From NCBI GenBank assembly GCA_036346225.1, contig JARFIW010000170.1, positions 7,068,501 to 7,132,500 of the forward strand: DNA of 64,000 nt, read 5' to 3'. A program made the position numbers and the translations under genes. A model generated the notes under the pieces. The model was not told the origin of the DNA. It saw only the letters and a program-made list of their open reading frames with translations, and ran no database searches. This document shows, piece by piece, positions 20,200-32,110 of this stretch; within the stretch, counting starts at the first letter, position 1, and each line of letters begins with the position of its first letter. Source of the stretch: Platerodrilus igneus. Taxonomy: Eukaryota > Arthropoda > Insecta > Coleoptera > Lycidae.

Positions 20200-20710
20200 A
20201 TTGTCAAAATCTAACTCGCCACTTAACCTTTTCGCCATCCCTTAACATTTGCACGACTTCCTGTTGCACTAGCTCTCTATATGCCGCGGATATCAGATAA
20301 CTTTTTGTATTCCATGATTCAGACTTTTCTACTCCAAAAACATGGTCGCAACCTAACGCTGTGCTCGTCTCAACACCTACTAATTCAGAATGTGTATTTA
20401 ACAAAGCTTGAACCTCTTCTAACTTTTCATCTGGACATTTGTGTCGATTTCTCTAACCTCTTTTTCATCCAACTCCATAATATTTATATTCAAACCCATG
20501 TCATCTTCAGCTTAATGTTCCTATTTCTATACTCAACACCACAACGCTATTTACCACAGCAAACCTCTTTTTATTTGGAGCTACCAAATGACTCCTCGTG
20601 ATTGGCATAATCTTATCGCAAACCTTTTCCTTAATTTCACTGACGAATTCCTCCGATACTAAACTCGCCTCTGCTTCTGAATCAGATGTAAAAGGTAAAC
20701 GGGTCTAGTG
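20200..20710 (-). pseudogene. possible degenerate Ty3/gypsy pol fragment
   Basis: A minus-strand ORF (20,204-20,404) has the look of the segment just before the reverse transcriptase core: YLISAAYRELVQQEVVQML preceded by an ALGCDHVF-type stretch. Upstream (to about 20,710) another open stretch contains SDSEAEASLVSEEF. No catalytic motif is left, so the call rests on loose pattern memory. Confidence 0.3.
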
Positions 20711-21292
20711 TATGATTTTAAGTGCAAACATTTGTGCACACATATAAAAAAGTTTATACTGAGCTCACCATAGACCAGGGAAAAATAAATTAAGGTTCTG
20801 GGATAGGCCCATCAACTTTAAAATAAAACAATGAAGAGGAGCATAAATTCATAGGTATATTTGATTGATGACTTTATTATCGAGTAGGGGTATGAATTGT
20901 TTAACATAGATAAATATTGTAAATACTGAGAGTGTGTGCTTTTATTATTTATGTTGTCAGAATAAAAGGGTTGTATGTTTTTGTCGAATTAATTTTTTAC
21001 TTCTTTTAATTAATTATAAAGGTTGTTGAAAGAATGAGCAGCTGTGATGAGTATCTCTGGAGAAGTAGTGAGCAGAGCTAGTCGTGGAATGTCAGTTTGG
21101 AAAGATACACACCTAGAACACTTCGTAATCAAAGCTTGAACTCCAAAATTTATTCAGGTAAAATTTAGTGAAGTTTTTTTATTTTATTTTTAGCAAGTAG
21201 TTTCACGAAGTTTTACGGCTTCCTTTCAGGAAGACAGTGCATTTTTTATGACGCCCAAAGTTTGGAGCCCAATTTCAATAAAGAAAGTAGAG

Positions 21293-21350
<58 letters not shown>

Positions 21351-22555
21351 GATGTATCTGTAAACAAACTTTTATGAAAATAATAAGAGCTATTGACAAA
21401 TACAGATCGGGCTAGTAGTTATATAGGCATTAACTAAACATTAGCTTTATTACTTCACAAAGGAGGAAACATCCACTGATTAATTACTTACAAAAATTGA
21501 GTTTTGACTCCAACAGTACTGTAGGCTAACAAGCAAACTCCTCTTAAACAAGCTGTAATCATCTAATTCAAATGCATATAGTTAAAAAAATTTTCATAAG
21601 TTATGTGTTTCAAAATGCTTTTAAATCGTAAACATATTCCTATCTTTAAAAAGTTTATTCGTAAAGCTGTACGGTATAAAGGTTTTACTAAATTTAATCT
21701 AATTTATTAGTAATGAGTTATTACAAATTTATAAGCGAAACTTAAAGGCTTCATTAAAATGCACATTTATTTATTTTTCCTGAAGTAGCCAGCAAACTAA
21801 AGGTCACCAGAAGGTTGAGTTCAAGTCCTCGGATCAATACTGCAAAACAAACTGCTACGACAAAGACGCTAACAATACATGTGTCCGACACACGTATCTA
21901 TAAAAAGGGCGGGCTCAAGGTGTGCTTGAAATCTTCCTTCAAAAAGTAATTAAAGCGTTGAATTAGGAGACGATGAATAAATTTCTATATACTCTGTCAC
22001 ATAAACATCATGTAAGTCCACTGTTTTAAATCACTTCAGTACAAGTGTACGCTACTTTGTCAATTGAAGGGACTGAATTAATTGAAAGGAGTTTCATAGA
22101 GAAATTTGTTTGTTAAACTGTAAGCATTAAATTCTCAAATTCACAAATTTCTTGATTATAATAATTTGTGCTACGAATAACAATAAAATATTATTTTCGA
22201 AATACAAATAAAGGCTCACTTATCATTTTAATCATGTTAAAACCAAGAAAACGATAACTAGGATGAACAAGCCCTAATCATCACTACCGTCAAGATCAGC
22301 AAGCAATTCTCAAAAACCAAGACCAAGCAGAACCGTTCATCGTTGGCAAAATCACAGTTGGCACGTGCTTCCAAACGGGGCTTTAGGTCTAGAATGCCCC
22401 GTGATAACCACTAAACGAGTCTTTAAGCTGCAACAACAGCAATCCAATATTGCTAAATACAAACGTATTATATAACGATGCGTTCAAAAATAAATAGTGA
22501 TATCACTACAGAGCAAAACACTTAATAATACCGGGTTAAGAAAAGTAAATTGTTG
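20711..22555. other. no recognisable gene; contains (TA)n run
   Basis: AT-rich, no ORF worth naming. A TA dinucleotide microsatellite occupies about 21,293-21,344. Nothing else supported. Confidence 0.6.
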
Positions 22556-22559
22556 CAAC

Positions 22560-23036
22560 TTTCACTTGTAACGGCATTTTTAAATTTCGCGTTTAAACTC
22601 GCGCTTGGGTAGTTCTTTCTCTAACAATCCCAAAGTTTTAAATCACGTCACATTTGCTATCCAACTTACATGATCCGCACGATAATGATTGCGCAGCTCT
22701 GTTCTGTTGTTTGATCTCGAATAGCTAAAGATACAAATCTCGAACTATTATTGTCCATCTGTTTTTATAAGTTACAACTTCCTAGGGAATTACAAGACTT
22801 GAATTGTTCCAGGGATTGTGCATCTGTTCTATTGTTGAGTTCGATGTCATCCTGTTTATGTACATAGTCATCGTGTTTTTACACTTTTGGGGCCGGCGCG
22901 TTTATTTGTTTTTACGCATTTCCCTATGACTGTAAATTTACGGGATAATTTACCATGGTTTCAGTTACTTTGATTTTGTGTGAGCACTTAGTTTCTCTCA
23001 CGATTTACATGTAACAGTTCAATTTTTACATTGCGG
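22560..23036 (+). repeat. dispersed repeat R3, left part of copy 1
   Basis: Similar to about 46,040-46,520 (shared landmarks: CCGCACGA followed by AATG.TTGCG, then TGATCTCGAATA). It continues after the LTR elements at 28,474. Family not identified. Confidence 0.55.
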
Positions 23037-23040
23037 TGTT

Positions 23041-24177
23041 TGTTAACTCTATCGTCACACGCATAGCACTGAACAAACTGAGAATTTGCAGTTGACTATG
23101 TCAGAGTACACGTGCTGGAAATAGAACAAACCAAAGAATTTCGAGAAATTCCAACTAAGTTTTTGTGCTACCCAGAAATCAATACTTTCATTGGTTAAAC
23201 TAAATTTGGAGAATCTTTTGCAAAATCAAAAATCGAAAACGCATTTCATTAGTTAAAGACATCAATCTTTAACGTTTTTCAACACAGGAAGAATAGGAAC
23301 CAGAACTGTATAAATATAATTTCAAATTGTGCAGAAGACATTCGTAGTCCTCGCCATAACCTAGGAATCCTCTCTCTTGCAGTGCTCCCCATGGCCTGCA
23401 AGACCCACCTAAGCGGCGCTCTTCATAACCTGCTTTACTTAGAAACGCAGTGCTCCCCATAGCCTGCGTATTCTCCGACGGCGAAGCTGTCCGACGTCGT
23501 ACCCAGGGCACGTCATTTATAATTCATCAATCCATAATTAACAAACCACGTATGAACGTTAAACTCCGTTCCATACTTCACCGATAAGTCGTTATTGTGA
23601 TTGCATCAGTCAAGTTCTACCACAGGGACGAAATCCCCGTAGAGGCATCACACCACGAAACCTGCCGAAGAGTTCAGAAGGCAACCGAAGGCCTTTTGAA
23701 CCCTCTTTTCTTGTATGTATTGTAAATTAGTAGTTTTTAAGTGCATATAATTTTATTTCATAATTTCTTTTAACGTAACATTGACTCACCACTAAAACAC
23801 GAAGTCTCCCGAAGACCACCGAAGATGTCTGGACTTCTTCAACCTGTACATATCTTCTAATCATCGTTGTTCAAGTTCATGCTGGGCCTCATTAGGAAAT
23901 TCCGAAACGTTCCGAAGAAAGCCGAAGACTTCGAAGACTTATACAGCCCGTTAAATTGTGTATACAAACATTTAATCAGTGTTTACGTTTATTTCTGGTT
24001 CCACAGCAAACATGAAGCCATCCGAAGCCATCCGAAGACTTTCTAACTGCTAAATCATTCAATTTCACTTTCTATTTTATGTAATTTTGGAACTTATAAT
24101 TATTTTGCTTATGTTTTTAAACAATTAATCAAGCCACGCCTACTTGCTTTAAGACGCCGCCACCGCAAACGCTAACA
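23041..24177 (+). repeat. 5' LTR of non-autonomous retrotransposon
   Basis: 1,137 bases, TGTTA...TAACA ends, matching 26,087-27,220 with scattered differences. TATAAATA at 23,309-23,316 is a likely promoter; the initiator would fall near 23,340 (CATTCGTAG). The middle holds short repeats of GTGCTCCCCATAGCCTGC type, and the last third many CCGAAGA motifs. Confidence 0.9.
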
Positions 24178-24249
24178 AATGGCGTCCAACGTGATTGGGC
24201 CGTCTTCATAGAAGATTTTACAAACAGCGCGCTTGTAAGAACCATCATC

Positions 24250-25093
24250 ATGCCCGAGACGAGGAGTCTAACCACGTCTAACGTCCAGCCGGATACCAAC
24301 CAGCCGCCTCCAACCCAAAAGGTAACTCAACCAATAACAGTTTTGGAACTGCAACTACCCAGTGGCGCTCAACAAACACAACCAACCGACAAAAATGATC
24401 ACAATCGGGACGCTCGTGGAAGACCTGTACCACGTCAACACAGCCACCCCCGAAGCAGAGAAACCTACTTTCTCTGACACCTTTTTGGAGGATCTCGTAG
24501 AATTACTCCAACAGATGGAAGCGATGGACGCGAATGTACCGACAACAGCCGCACAATTGCGAGGTCAAGCAGTCACATGGTGGGAAGCATACGCAATGTT
24601 CCAACCCACCTATATCAAATTCCAAAGGTTATTTCTAGACAAGTACGACAGTCCAACCATCAGAGCCAAAATAACTTGCGAGTACTATGGGCAAAAGCAG
24701 ACGGCATCTCAACCAGTAGCCGACTTCTTGGTAACTATAGTACGACAGGCCCGCCGCCTAAAACTAGACACCAACCGAGACATACAGCTGTTTAAGGACC
24801 TCCTCCTGCTAGCACTGCAAACCCCAATTCAGTGTCACATGCCGACGACATTATGGGAAATGGTCACCCGCTTTACAAAAATAGAAGAAAACGTGAAAGA
24901 GGCAACGATAAAGACGACCACCCCCATACCAGCTGCCAGACGTCCACCCACAGCAGACGACCTGCCAAAGTGCCACTTCTGTCCTCAAAGACACTGGCGC
25001 CGAGACTGTTCAACCAGGAACTCGGGAAACGACACCCCGGCCGAGCCATACCACACTACAGCCCGGTCGGGCGAAACGAACTGGCACGATTAA
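24250..25093 (+). pseudogene. gag of non-autonomous LTR element, frameshifted
   Basis: The ATG at 24,250, 70 bases after the primer binding site, opens a Pro/Gln/Thr-rich N-terminus. The frame breaks near 24,370-24,400, and the capsid-like part continues in another frame to 25,093. The retrotransposon gag core is visible as AVTWWEAYAMF, FQRLFLDKYD and QKQTASQPVADFL. A zinc knuckle CHFCPQRHWRRDC follows near residue 210 of that frame, one residue shorter than the standard CCHC spacing. The protease lies in an overlapping frame from about 24,990, so the original element may have used a programmed frameshift between gag and protease. Confidence 0.7.
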
Positions 25094-25464
25094 ACATCAT
25101 CGACGATGACCCACTACCAAGGATTCCCGTCACAATACATAAAATAAACTTCGACCCATTACTAGATATTGGAGCAGCGACGAGCATGATTAGCGAAGAT
25201 GGCATACCCACAGGTTCACGGGTAGAACCCTATCATGCCTCTGCCTGTCTAGCCGAAGTAGGGAGGGAAATGGCAATCAAAGGCAAGTTCCGCACGCCAT
25301 TCACCCTGGGACAAGTGACGGACCACGAAACATTTTTGGTAGTAGCAAACCTCGCTGAGGATATCATCCTGGGCAAATCTTGGCTGCAACGCCAGAAGGT
25401 GGTGATGGATTACGAACAAAGCTCCATACATTTCGGAGCACATAATCGTATCACACTCCACTGA
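24990..25464 (+). CDS. retrotransposon aspartic protease
   Basis: A frame overlapping the end of gag contains PLLDIGAATSMIS, the active-site loop of retropepsins (usual form LLDTGA, so Thr is replaced by Ile), and a downstream EDIILGKSWLQRQ segment equivalent to the ILG(L/K)xWL motif. It ends at 25,464 and no polymerase follows. The open frame extends upstream to an ATG at 24,832 but the protein similarity starts near 25,080. The change in the active-site Thr probably weakens or abolishes activity. Confidence 0.7.
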
Positions 25465-25468
25465 AACT

Positions 25469-25945
25469 TTACTTGCAGACCACGAGCTAACCACACAGCC
25501 CGTGTCGATCTGCCCAATGTTGTGCAAAGCGCACAACCAGAAAGGCTTACCTATAGACGGATGTCCCAAGGAGGGGTGCCCTTACAAACACAACTATTTC
25601 AACAAGCACTAAACGATCATGGAAGGGTCTAACGCCGCCACGCAACTGTTACGTTGCCACCAACGAACCACCCACACTAACTGCAACTAAGCAGTTCGCA
25701 GACGAATTCTTGCCCAGCAACCTTCGAGAAGATTCCAGCCAGTGATCAATGGGTCAGCACAGCCTACTGCCCCCATCAGCACTAGCCAATTATCACTAAA
25801 CACCGAAACATGCAGACCACGAGCTAACTACACAGCCCGTGTCGTTCTGCCCAATTATGTGCAAGGCGCACAACCAGAAAGGAATACCTGTGGATGGATG
25901 TCCCGTGAAAAGGTATTCTTTCGACCACAATCATTCCAACCAGCA
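25469..25945 (+). repeat. duplicated Cys/His-rich module in LTR element
   Basis: Two copies of an about 138-base unit (25,469-25,606 and 25,811-25,945). Both encode, in one frame, CPMLCKAHNQKG / CPIMCKAHNQKG followed by a DGCP motif. The first copy then has CPYKH and stops at 25,611; the second has lost that Cys and stays open to 26,141 in the 3' LTR. The Cys and His pattern suggests a zinc-binding domain. I do not recognise it from known gag or env proteins. Confidence 0.6.
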
Positions 25946-26086
25946 GCTGGCGATCATGGTAAAGTCCGACACCGTCGCACAAAACGTAAACGCAAACGCC
26001 GCCACAGGCTCAGATATTTTGATAACAAAGGTACCGCCGCCTCCTCGCAACAACATAACTACGCTACATTCTTCAGTGGGGGAAAA

Positions 26087-27220
26087 TGTTAACTCTATCA
26101 TCACACGCAGAGCACTGAACAAATTGAGAATTTGCAGTTGACAATATCAGAGTACACGTGCTGGAAATAGAACAAACCAAAGAATCTCGAGAAATTCCAA
26201 CTAAGTTTTTGTGCTACCCAGAAATCTATACTTTCATTGGTTAAACTAAATTTCTAGAATCTTTTGCAAAATCAAAAATCAAAAACGCATTTCATTGGTT
26301 AAAGACATCATTAACGTTTTTCAACACAGGAAGAATAGGAACCAGAACTGTATAAATATAATTTCAAATTCTGCACAAGACATTCGTAGTGCTCGCCATA
26401 GCCTAGGAATCCTCTCTCTAGCAGTGCTCCCCATAGCCTGCAAGACCCACTCAAGCAGCGCTCTCCATAGCCTGCTTTACTTCACAACGCAGTGCTCCCC
26501 ATAGCCTGCGTAATCTCCGACGGCGATGCTGTCCGACGCCGTACCCAGAGCACGTCATTCATAATTCATCAATCCATATTTAACAAACCACGTATAAACG
26601 TTAAACTCTGTTCCATACTTCACCGATAAGTCGTTATTGTGATTGCATCAGTCAAACTCAACTCCAGGGACGACATCCCCGTAGAGGCATCACACCACGA
26701 AGTCTGTCGAAGAGTTCAGAAGGCAACCGAAGACATTCTGAACCGTCTTTTCTTGTATATATTGTAAATTAGTAGTTTTTAAGTGCATATAATTATATTT
26801 CATAATTTATTTTAACGTAACATTGACCCACCACTAAAACACGAAACCTTCCGAAGAGATCCAAAGACCACCGAAGATGTCTAGACTTTTTCAACCTGTA
26901 CATATCTCCTAATCATCGTTGTTCAAGTTCACGCTGGGCCTCATAAGTAACTTCCGAAGCTTTCCGAAGAAAGCCGAAAATTTCCGAAGACTTATACACC
27001 CCGTTAAATTGTGCATACAAACATTTAATCAGTGTTTACATTTAATTCTGGTTCCACAGCAATCATGAAGTCATCCGAAGGCTTCCGAACTGCTAAATCA
27101 TTCAATTTCACTTTTTATTTTATGTAATTTTGGAACTTAAATTATTTTGCTTATGTTTATAAAACAATTAATCAAGCCAAGCCTACTTGCTTTAAGACGC
27201 CGCCCCCGCGAACGCTAACA
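26087..27220 (+). repeat. 3' LTR of non-autonomous retrotransposon
   Basis: 1,134 bases, partner of 23,041-24,177 with the same TGTTA/TAACA ends, the same TATAAATA (26,351-26,358) and the same CCGAAGA-rich tail. Differences from the 5' LTR are scattered substitutions and small indels, so the insertion is not very recent. Confidence 0.9.
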
Positions 27221-28473
27221 TGTTACCCTATGTCAACGTACACGTGCTGAACATAGAACAAATGCATGAAGTTCCAACTCCAACTCATTTTTTGTGCTAC
27301 CCTAAAAGTAGCAAATCTGTTGGATGCCCATTCCACTAACCTTTTTTCAACATACCCTGCATAGGTAAAGAAATCATATAAATACGATTGCAAATCCAGC
27401 AGAATTCAATACACTTAGTGCTCACCATACTAAGCAACTCAACTGGCGTGCTCTCCTTAGCCTGCTATCACTTCAGCTGTGTTCTCCCTAGCCTGCTTAT
27501 TCTCCGCTAGTAATGCTATCCAAGGGCCGGCCGCTCGCTGCCGCACCTGAGGCACGTCGCTATGGTTCAGTACTGTAAACCACGTATCGCAGTACTGCTC
27601 ATAGTTTGCTTATTCTCCGCCAGTAACGCTACCCAACGACCGGCCGCTCGCTCACGCACCTGGGGCACGTCGCTATAGTTCTTACTTGACCTCACGAGAA
27701 AATTTCGAAGCCTTCCGAAGACTTCTGAACCGCTTAATATTGCATATATATTCAATGTATAGTACTCATGTTCAAATCATAATTCTTTATAACTCCACGT
27801 TGTCTCACAAATAAAACACGAAGCTTTTCGAAGAGTCCCGAAGACCTCCGAAGATGTCTGAACCTCTTCAAACTGTAAATACTTTCTAACTATCGTTGTT
27901 CAAGTTCTTACTCAGCGTCACATGTAAATTCCGAGGCCTTTCGAAGAGTTCTGAAGCCTACCAAAGACTTCCGAACCCCTTAATATTGTATATATATTTA
28001 ATGGATAGTTCTTATGTTCAGATCATAATTCTTTATAACTCCACGTTGTCCCACAAGTAAAACACGAAGTCCTCCGAAAAGTCCCGAAGACGTCTGGGCC
28101 TCTTCAAACTGTAAATACTTTTTAACTATCGTTATACAAGCTTCTAATCCGCCTCATCAATACATCCCGAGACTTTCCGAAGAGTTCCGAAGACTACCGA
28201 AAACTTCTGGACTTCTTCAAACTGTGTACATATTCGTTTACTTAGTATTTAAGTTCCTTCTTGGTTTTACGAGCTACCACGAAGCCTTCCGAAGAGTTCC
28301 GAAGATTATCGACGACTTCCGAACTGCTTCAAACTGCAAAAGCTGTTCATTTTAACTATTTAGCTTGTATATCGGCGTACTTATGAACTTTTTATTTGTT
28401 TTTGCTTGTGCATATTAAACATAATAGTGCTAGGTCAACACACTTTCAGACGCCGCCCAATCGTACGATAACA
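27221..28473 (+). repeat. older related solo LTR with internal tandem duplication
   Basis: TGTTA...TAACA ends, TATAAATA at 27,377-27,384 and CCGAAGA motifs show it belongs to the same LTR family but is much more diverged. A unit of about 240 bases is duplicated in tandem (about 27,700-27,930 and 27,930-28,190), sharing ATAATTCTTTATAACTCCAC. Flanks GCGG (before 23,037) and GCTG (after 28,473) could be its own mutated target duplication. Confidence 0.7.
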
Positions 28474-28800
28474 GCTGGTTTTATAACTATTGAGGATGTA
28501 GGGGGCGCCGGTCCAATTCCATGCTTCAATGTTTGGTTTTGAACTTGTATGAACGTTTACAGATTAGTTTTCCTAAGCTGGTCGTTTAATAAAATCTACC
28601 TGTATTTTTCGAAATTTAATACGGAAACTAACGTCGTGTTCTTTATTACTGTTCATTTATAATATACATTTGCTTTTCTGTTTATTTCTGTGTTCTACTT
28701 TAATATTATAATGAAATCGCTACCTTATTAATATGAACTACCAAAAGTTCAATAAATTCTTCAGAGTGCTTTTGTGTAAAAGATCATTTAACTAATTGCA
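28474..28800 (+). repeat. dispersed repeat R3, right part of copy 1
   Basis: Continues the similarity to the 46 kb copy (TTTTATAACTATTGAGG against TTTTATCATTATTAAGG), showing that the LTR elements were inserted into this repeat. Similarity fades by about 28,800. Confidence 0.45.
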
Positions 28801-28889
28801 ATTTTCTAAATTCTTTTCTATTAAGTAATGTTTGCTTAAACAACGCACTAGCGTTACAGTGAGCGATATAATAACTCGCCCTCTAGTAA

Positions 28890-29130
28890 AATTCAACAGG
28901 AATGAGGTAGGTGTCTTTATTTTGCCATTATATCATCGTCATTAGGTCTTCAATCCTGGAACTGGTTAGACGCGTACCCTCATTGTTTTCTATTCTGTGC
29001 TAACCTACACATTTCCCTAAAATTTTCACAGTCTGCATCTTTTACTATCTGCGTGTGTTATTCTGATCCAGGCCTACTTGTATCTCTTTTTTTTCTTATC
29101 TCTGCTTGTAATATCCCGCAATATTCCCCA
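28890..29130 (-). pseudogene. LINE reverse-transcriptase 3'-end fragment
   Basis: Minus-strand frames contain QIVKDADC, NFREMCRLAQNRKQ and YASNQFQD, the conserved C-terminal tail of an abundant insect non-LTR retrotransposon family. Broken by stops. Matches the fragment at 47,560-47,800 and the plus-strand copy ending at 36,660. Confidence 0.7.
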
Positions 29131-29169
29131 AAAGTGCTTTAGAACATATCCTGCCCTTCTATTTCTCCT

Positions 29170-29470
29170 ATTTTTTTTTGTTTTCCATTTATGCTTTGAA
29201 CAATTTTCTTTTTGTTTCTATGTTTGTTGTCTTAGAACATAGCCGCTGTTCTTTCTTGTTAGACGCAGTTTGGTTTCCTTTCTATTGTTTAATACAAATA
29301 TATACCCTATTTCTTCGATATTCAGTGGTATGTGAAAGGGGTAATGCAGCTTGCGGCTACCAAGATTCCTCAACACTCGAACATTTGCCGAATTCCAATA
29401 TATCCATTCGAACAAGGTTTATCGTCTTAAAATTGGTTGGACGCGTACCTCCACTGCCATTATATAACAT
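29170..29470 (-). repeat. sequence shared with 48,040-48,390, ending in a LINE tail
   Basis: Close match to the block at 48,040-48,390, including CAAATATATACCCTATTTC and TTACCAAGATTCC / ctaccaagattcc. Both end in GGTTGGA.GCGTACCT, the start of another LINE tail in minus orientation. Confidence 0.6.
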
Positions 29471-31735
29471 TTAGTAAATTCGCACTTCTTTACGCCACTG
29501 CCCTTTGTAAAGGAATTCGCGCATTTTGAAAACTATTGCCAACAAAAAAAGGCTTAAGCAGAACTTTTACTAGACATTAAACATGTCAAAAGACAACAAA
29601 ACTAATTTAAGAGTATCTGGGTTATAGGTTGATTGTGCACGATTAGTTGTCATGAAGATGTAAAAAATTACTTTTTCATAATCACGAAAGGCTGTTACTA
29701 AATAATTCCAACATATATGTGGGGTAGTTACGTTAAAACATCGAAAATGCAGGTATACATTCCATCGCCTGTGTATCTTTCATGAATAGATACTTTTCCT
29801 CACTTACGTCAAAGATCAAACAAATCTAAAGTGCTATAAATATTTCTTTAAATTTGATAATTGAAATCATATTTCAAAGTTTCAAAATTTATTGCTTATT
29901 GCTGGAGCAGCTTTCTCTTCATTTTTCACAGAGATGTAAAACTACTACCCGTAAATTGTTGTTTTGTCCTTTAGGAATGAAAACTCAATGATGCGTCAAC
30001 AAAGTTAGAAGTTCTCCCTTGGGGTATGTTTAAGCAACCATTCCAAAAATGTCCAGCAAGGCACCATTCGTATGTTTCTAAAAAGATTGGCTTTCTGAAG
30101 CGTTATATTATTGCATGAAATTCAATACAAGGGCGGAAACCCGTAATACATAAAAGATTGTGTTCAGGAACTCAATATGTTGACAATTTTATGAAACCTT
30201 TTGCTTTCGTAAGACAAAAGCTCCGAAACTAGGAAAATGAATGGTTAGAAAACCGCTGTACTACGGCTTTATTAATATATTTTTTTTGGTTCAGAATAGT
30301 ACGGATGCGTTAATAGCATTTTATCAATTTCGAAATGCAGCTGAACAAAGCCACCCAATTATGAAATTGAGTGCTTTAGTTGTTTTCTGAGATCCAATGG
30401 ACCAAAAATTTAATTAATTTAAACCGTATGCTAATTTCCCTACGTAGTGTCACACTACACTAAACAAATTGTAATTTTTTTTGTTTCCTAATGTGTGATG
30501 GGTGTTTCTTACAGAATTTTTCTCGCTGATTACGGTCTGTTAACCAAATTTTTCTATCGCCCTCTAGTCAAAAGTTATTTATATTTTTATGGTGGAACAT
30601 TTTATTATGTAATGTTTACATTTGTTATAATTCAAATTATGCATACCACGTAAATACAAAATCTCAAAATTTTTTTGTATGTGACTTTCGTCTTAAGCAA
30701 CCTTGATTAGGTCCCAACAATATTCTGCGAGCATTGTGGAGCTTCACTTCTCTTGGTATCGGTTTTTACAATAAATAATCTTTTCGTGAAAGCTTTTACC
30801 ATTTTCGTCAATCACAGACCCTAAGATTTGCGGTGAAAAAGTCCAAATGCAAGTGGAAAAAATTAATCTAAAAGACATGTTGCAACTCATATCAGTGTAT
30901 CTGGAAATTAAAGGATTCACGGTTTGTTATTACTTTTTGCCTTTGTATTTTCCAAGAAAATGAAACACACATCTTCAGATGATACCAATGCAGCAGCCTC
31001 TATCTTGGTTAGCTTTGAATTCAAGTTCGAAGACACTGTCCTTTATGATGTAACGAATTTGAGGCTCAATAAGAATTTCTTCTTTTACTTTTCCTCAGTT
31101 AGTCTGGGAAACTTTTCTCTCAGAAATTTGGAATCTTTTACCGTCTTTATTTAAAGTATAGACAAAGTTTTTCATAAGTCTTAATTTTATGTGCAGAGGT
31201 GGAAGTAAAATTTGCTTTATATCAACGAGAGGAGAATTTGGAAATATTTTTCTCAAGCAAAAAGGTTTACTCGCATTTTCCAGTCTTTTATACTTTACGC
31301 TGCTGTCCCATTCGCAGTAAAAATAGTAGTACTTGTTGTGCCCTAATTGCATTTTTAATAAAAGTACTATGACTTTTAAATCACCAATATGCTCCGTCCA
31401 TGTTATGTATATTTAATTTTTACAAGTAAAGTTTTCATATTGTTATATTATTCCTTCATATATATTACGTGGGCAATAGGAACAAAGGAGTACAACTTTC
31501 CATTGTTAAGATCTCCCTTCAAGATTAGACAAATGAATGAATAGTCTCCACTCAGTAGTTTTGTATTTACATTCTAGTGGCATCAGTTAGTCCAGAAACA
31601 TCTACACAGTACACCAACTGATAACACAATGTAAAAAAAACTGAAGAAAATCTTGTTCACGTCTCCGATACGTGGAAATATGCGTACCACTTTGTAAAAG
31701 ATTCCAACCTTACAGCCTGAACCCTAACAGTTCGG
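29471..31735. other. no recognisable gene
   Basis: AT-rich, short chance ORFs on both strands, no domain, RNA gene or clear repeat seen. Confidence 0.6.
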
Positions 31736-31739
31736 ATCG

Positions 31740-32110
31740 AGCTTTTAATAAATTTATATTCGCACTAAGTTGTTAAGCTTATTTTCTAAATACCTAGATC
31801 AAATTGTGTTGAGTAAGCGTACCATTGCAGTAAAATTGCTAGTTTTATTAAATCCATAAACTTAGAAACTACAAAATCTTCGTTTTATATGTATTTGAAT
31901 GTCATTTAAGTTATAACTTATGTAAAAGTCACAAAAAAACTAATTTTAGTATTAGCTAATTTTTACATACAATCAAGTAAGCTTTTTCATAATTCGTTAG
32001 AAATAATTCCTGTTAAATACATATTGAAACGCAACTTATGGTCCTAAATTATTTTAAACCACAAAAGTGTTAACAAAATATTTATAACTGTAAACTTTTA
32101 TAGCGAAAAC
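31740..32110 (+). repeat. dispersed repeat R1, copy 1
   Basis: Shares with 35,280-35,580, 41,590-41,770 and (inverted) 44,650-44,890 a run of landmarks: a TATTAAATC.ATAAACTTA.AA segment, a TTCGTTTTAT segment, then ACACAAAAGTGTTAACAAAATATTTATAA-like sequence. No coding capacity; family unnamed. Confidence 0.5.

Larger units (their letters stand above)
23037..27224 (+). mobile_element. non-autonomous gag-protease LTR retrotransposon
   Basis: LTRs at 23,041-24,177 and 26,087-27,220 enclose 1,909 bases. The primer binding site is TGGCGTCCAACGTG at 24,180, which fits the 3' end of tRNA-Lys with one or two changes. The polypurine tract is AGTGGGGGAAAA (26,075-26,086). The target duplication is TGTT (23,037-23,040 and 27,221-27,224). 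The interior has gag, a zinc knuckle, an aspartic protease and a duplicated Cys/His module, but no reverse transcriptase, RNase H or integrase, so it needs a partner element. Confidence 0.85.

Noticed and set aside
27697..28190. CCGAAG / TTCCGAAG motifs as heat-shock elements
   Set aside because: Heat-shock elements need GAA and TTC blocks with two-base spacing; here the spacing is one or three bases.
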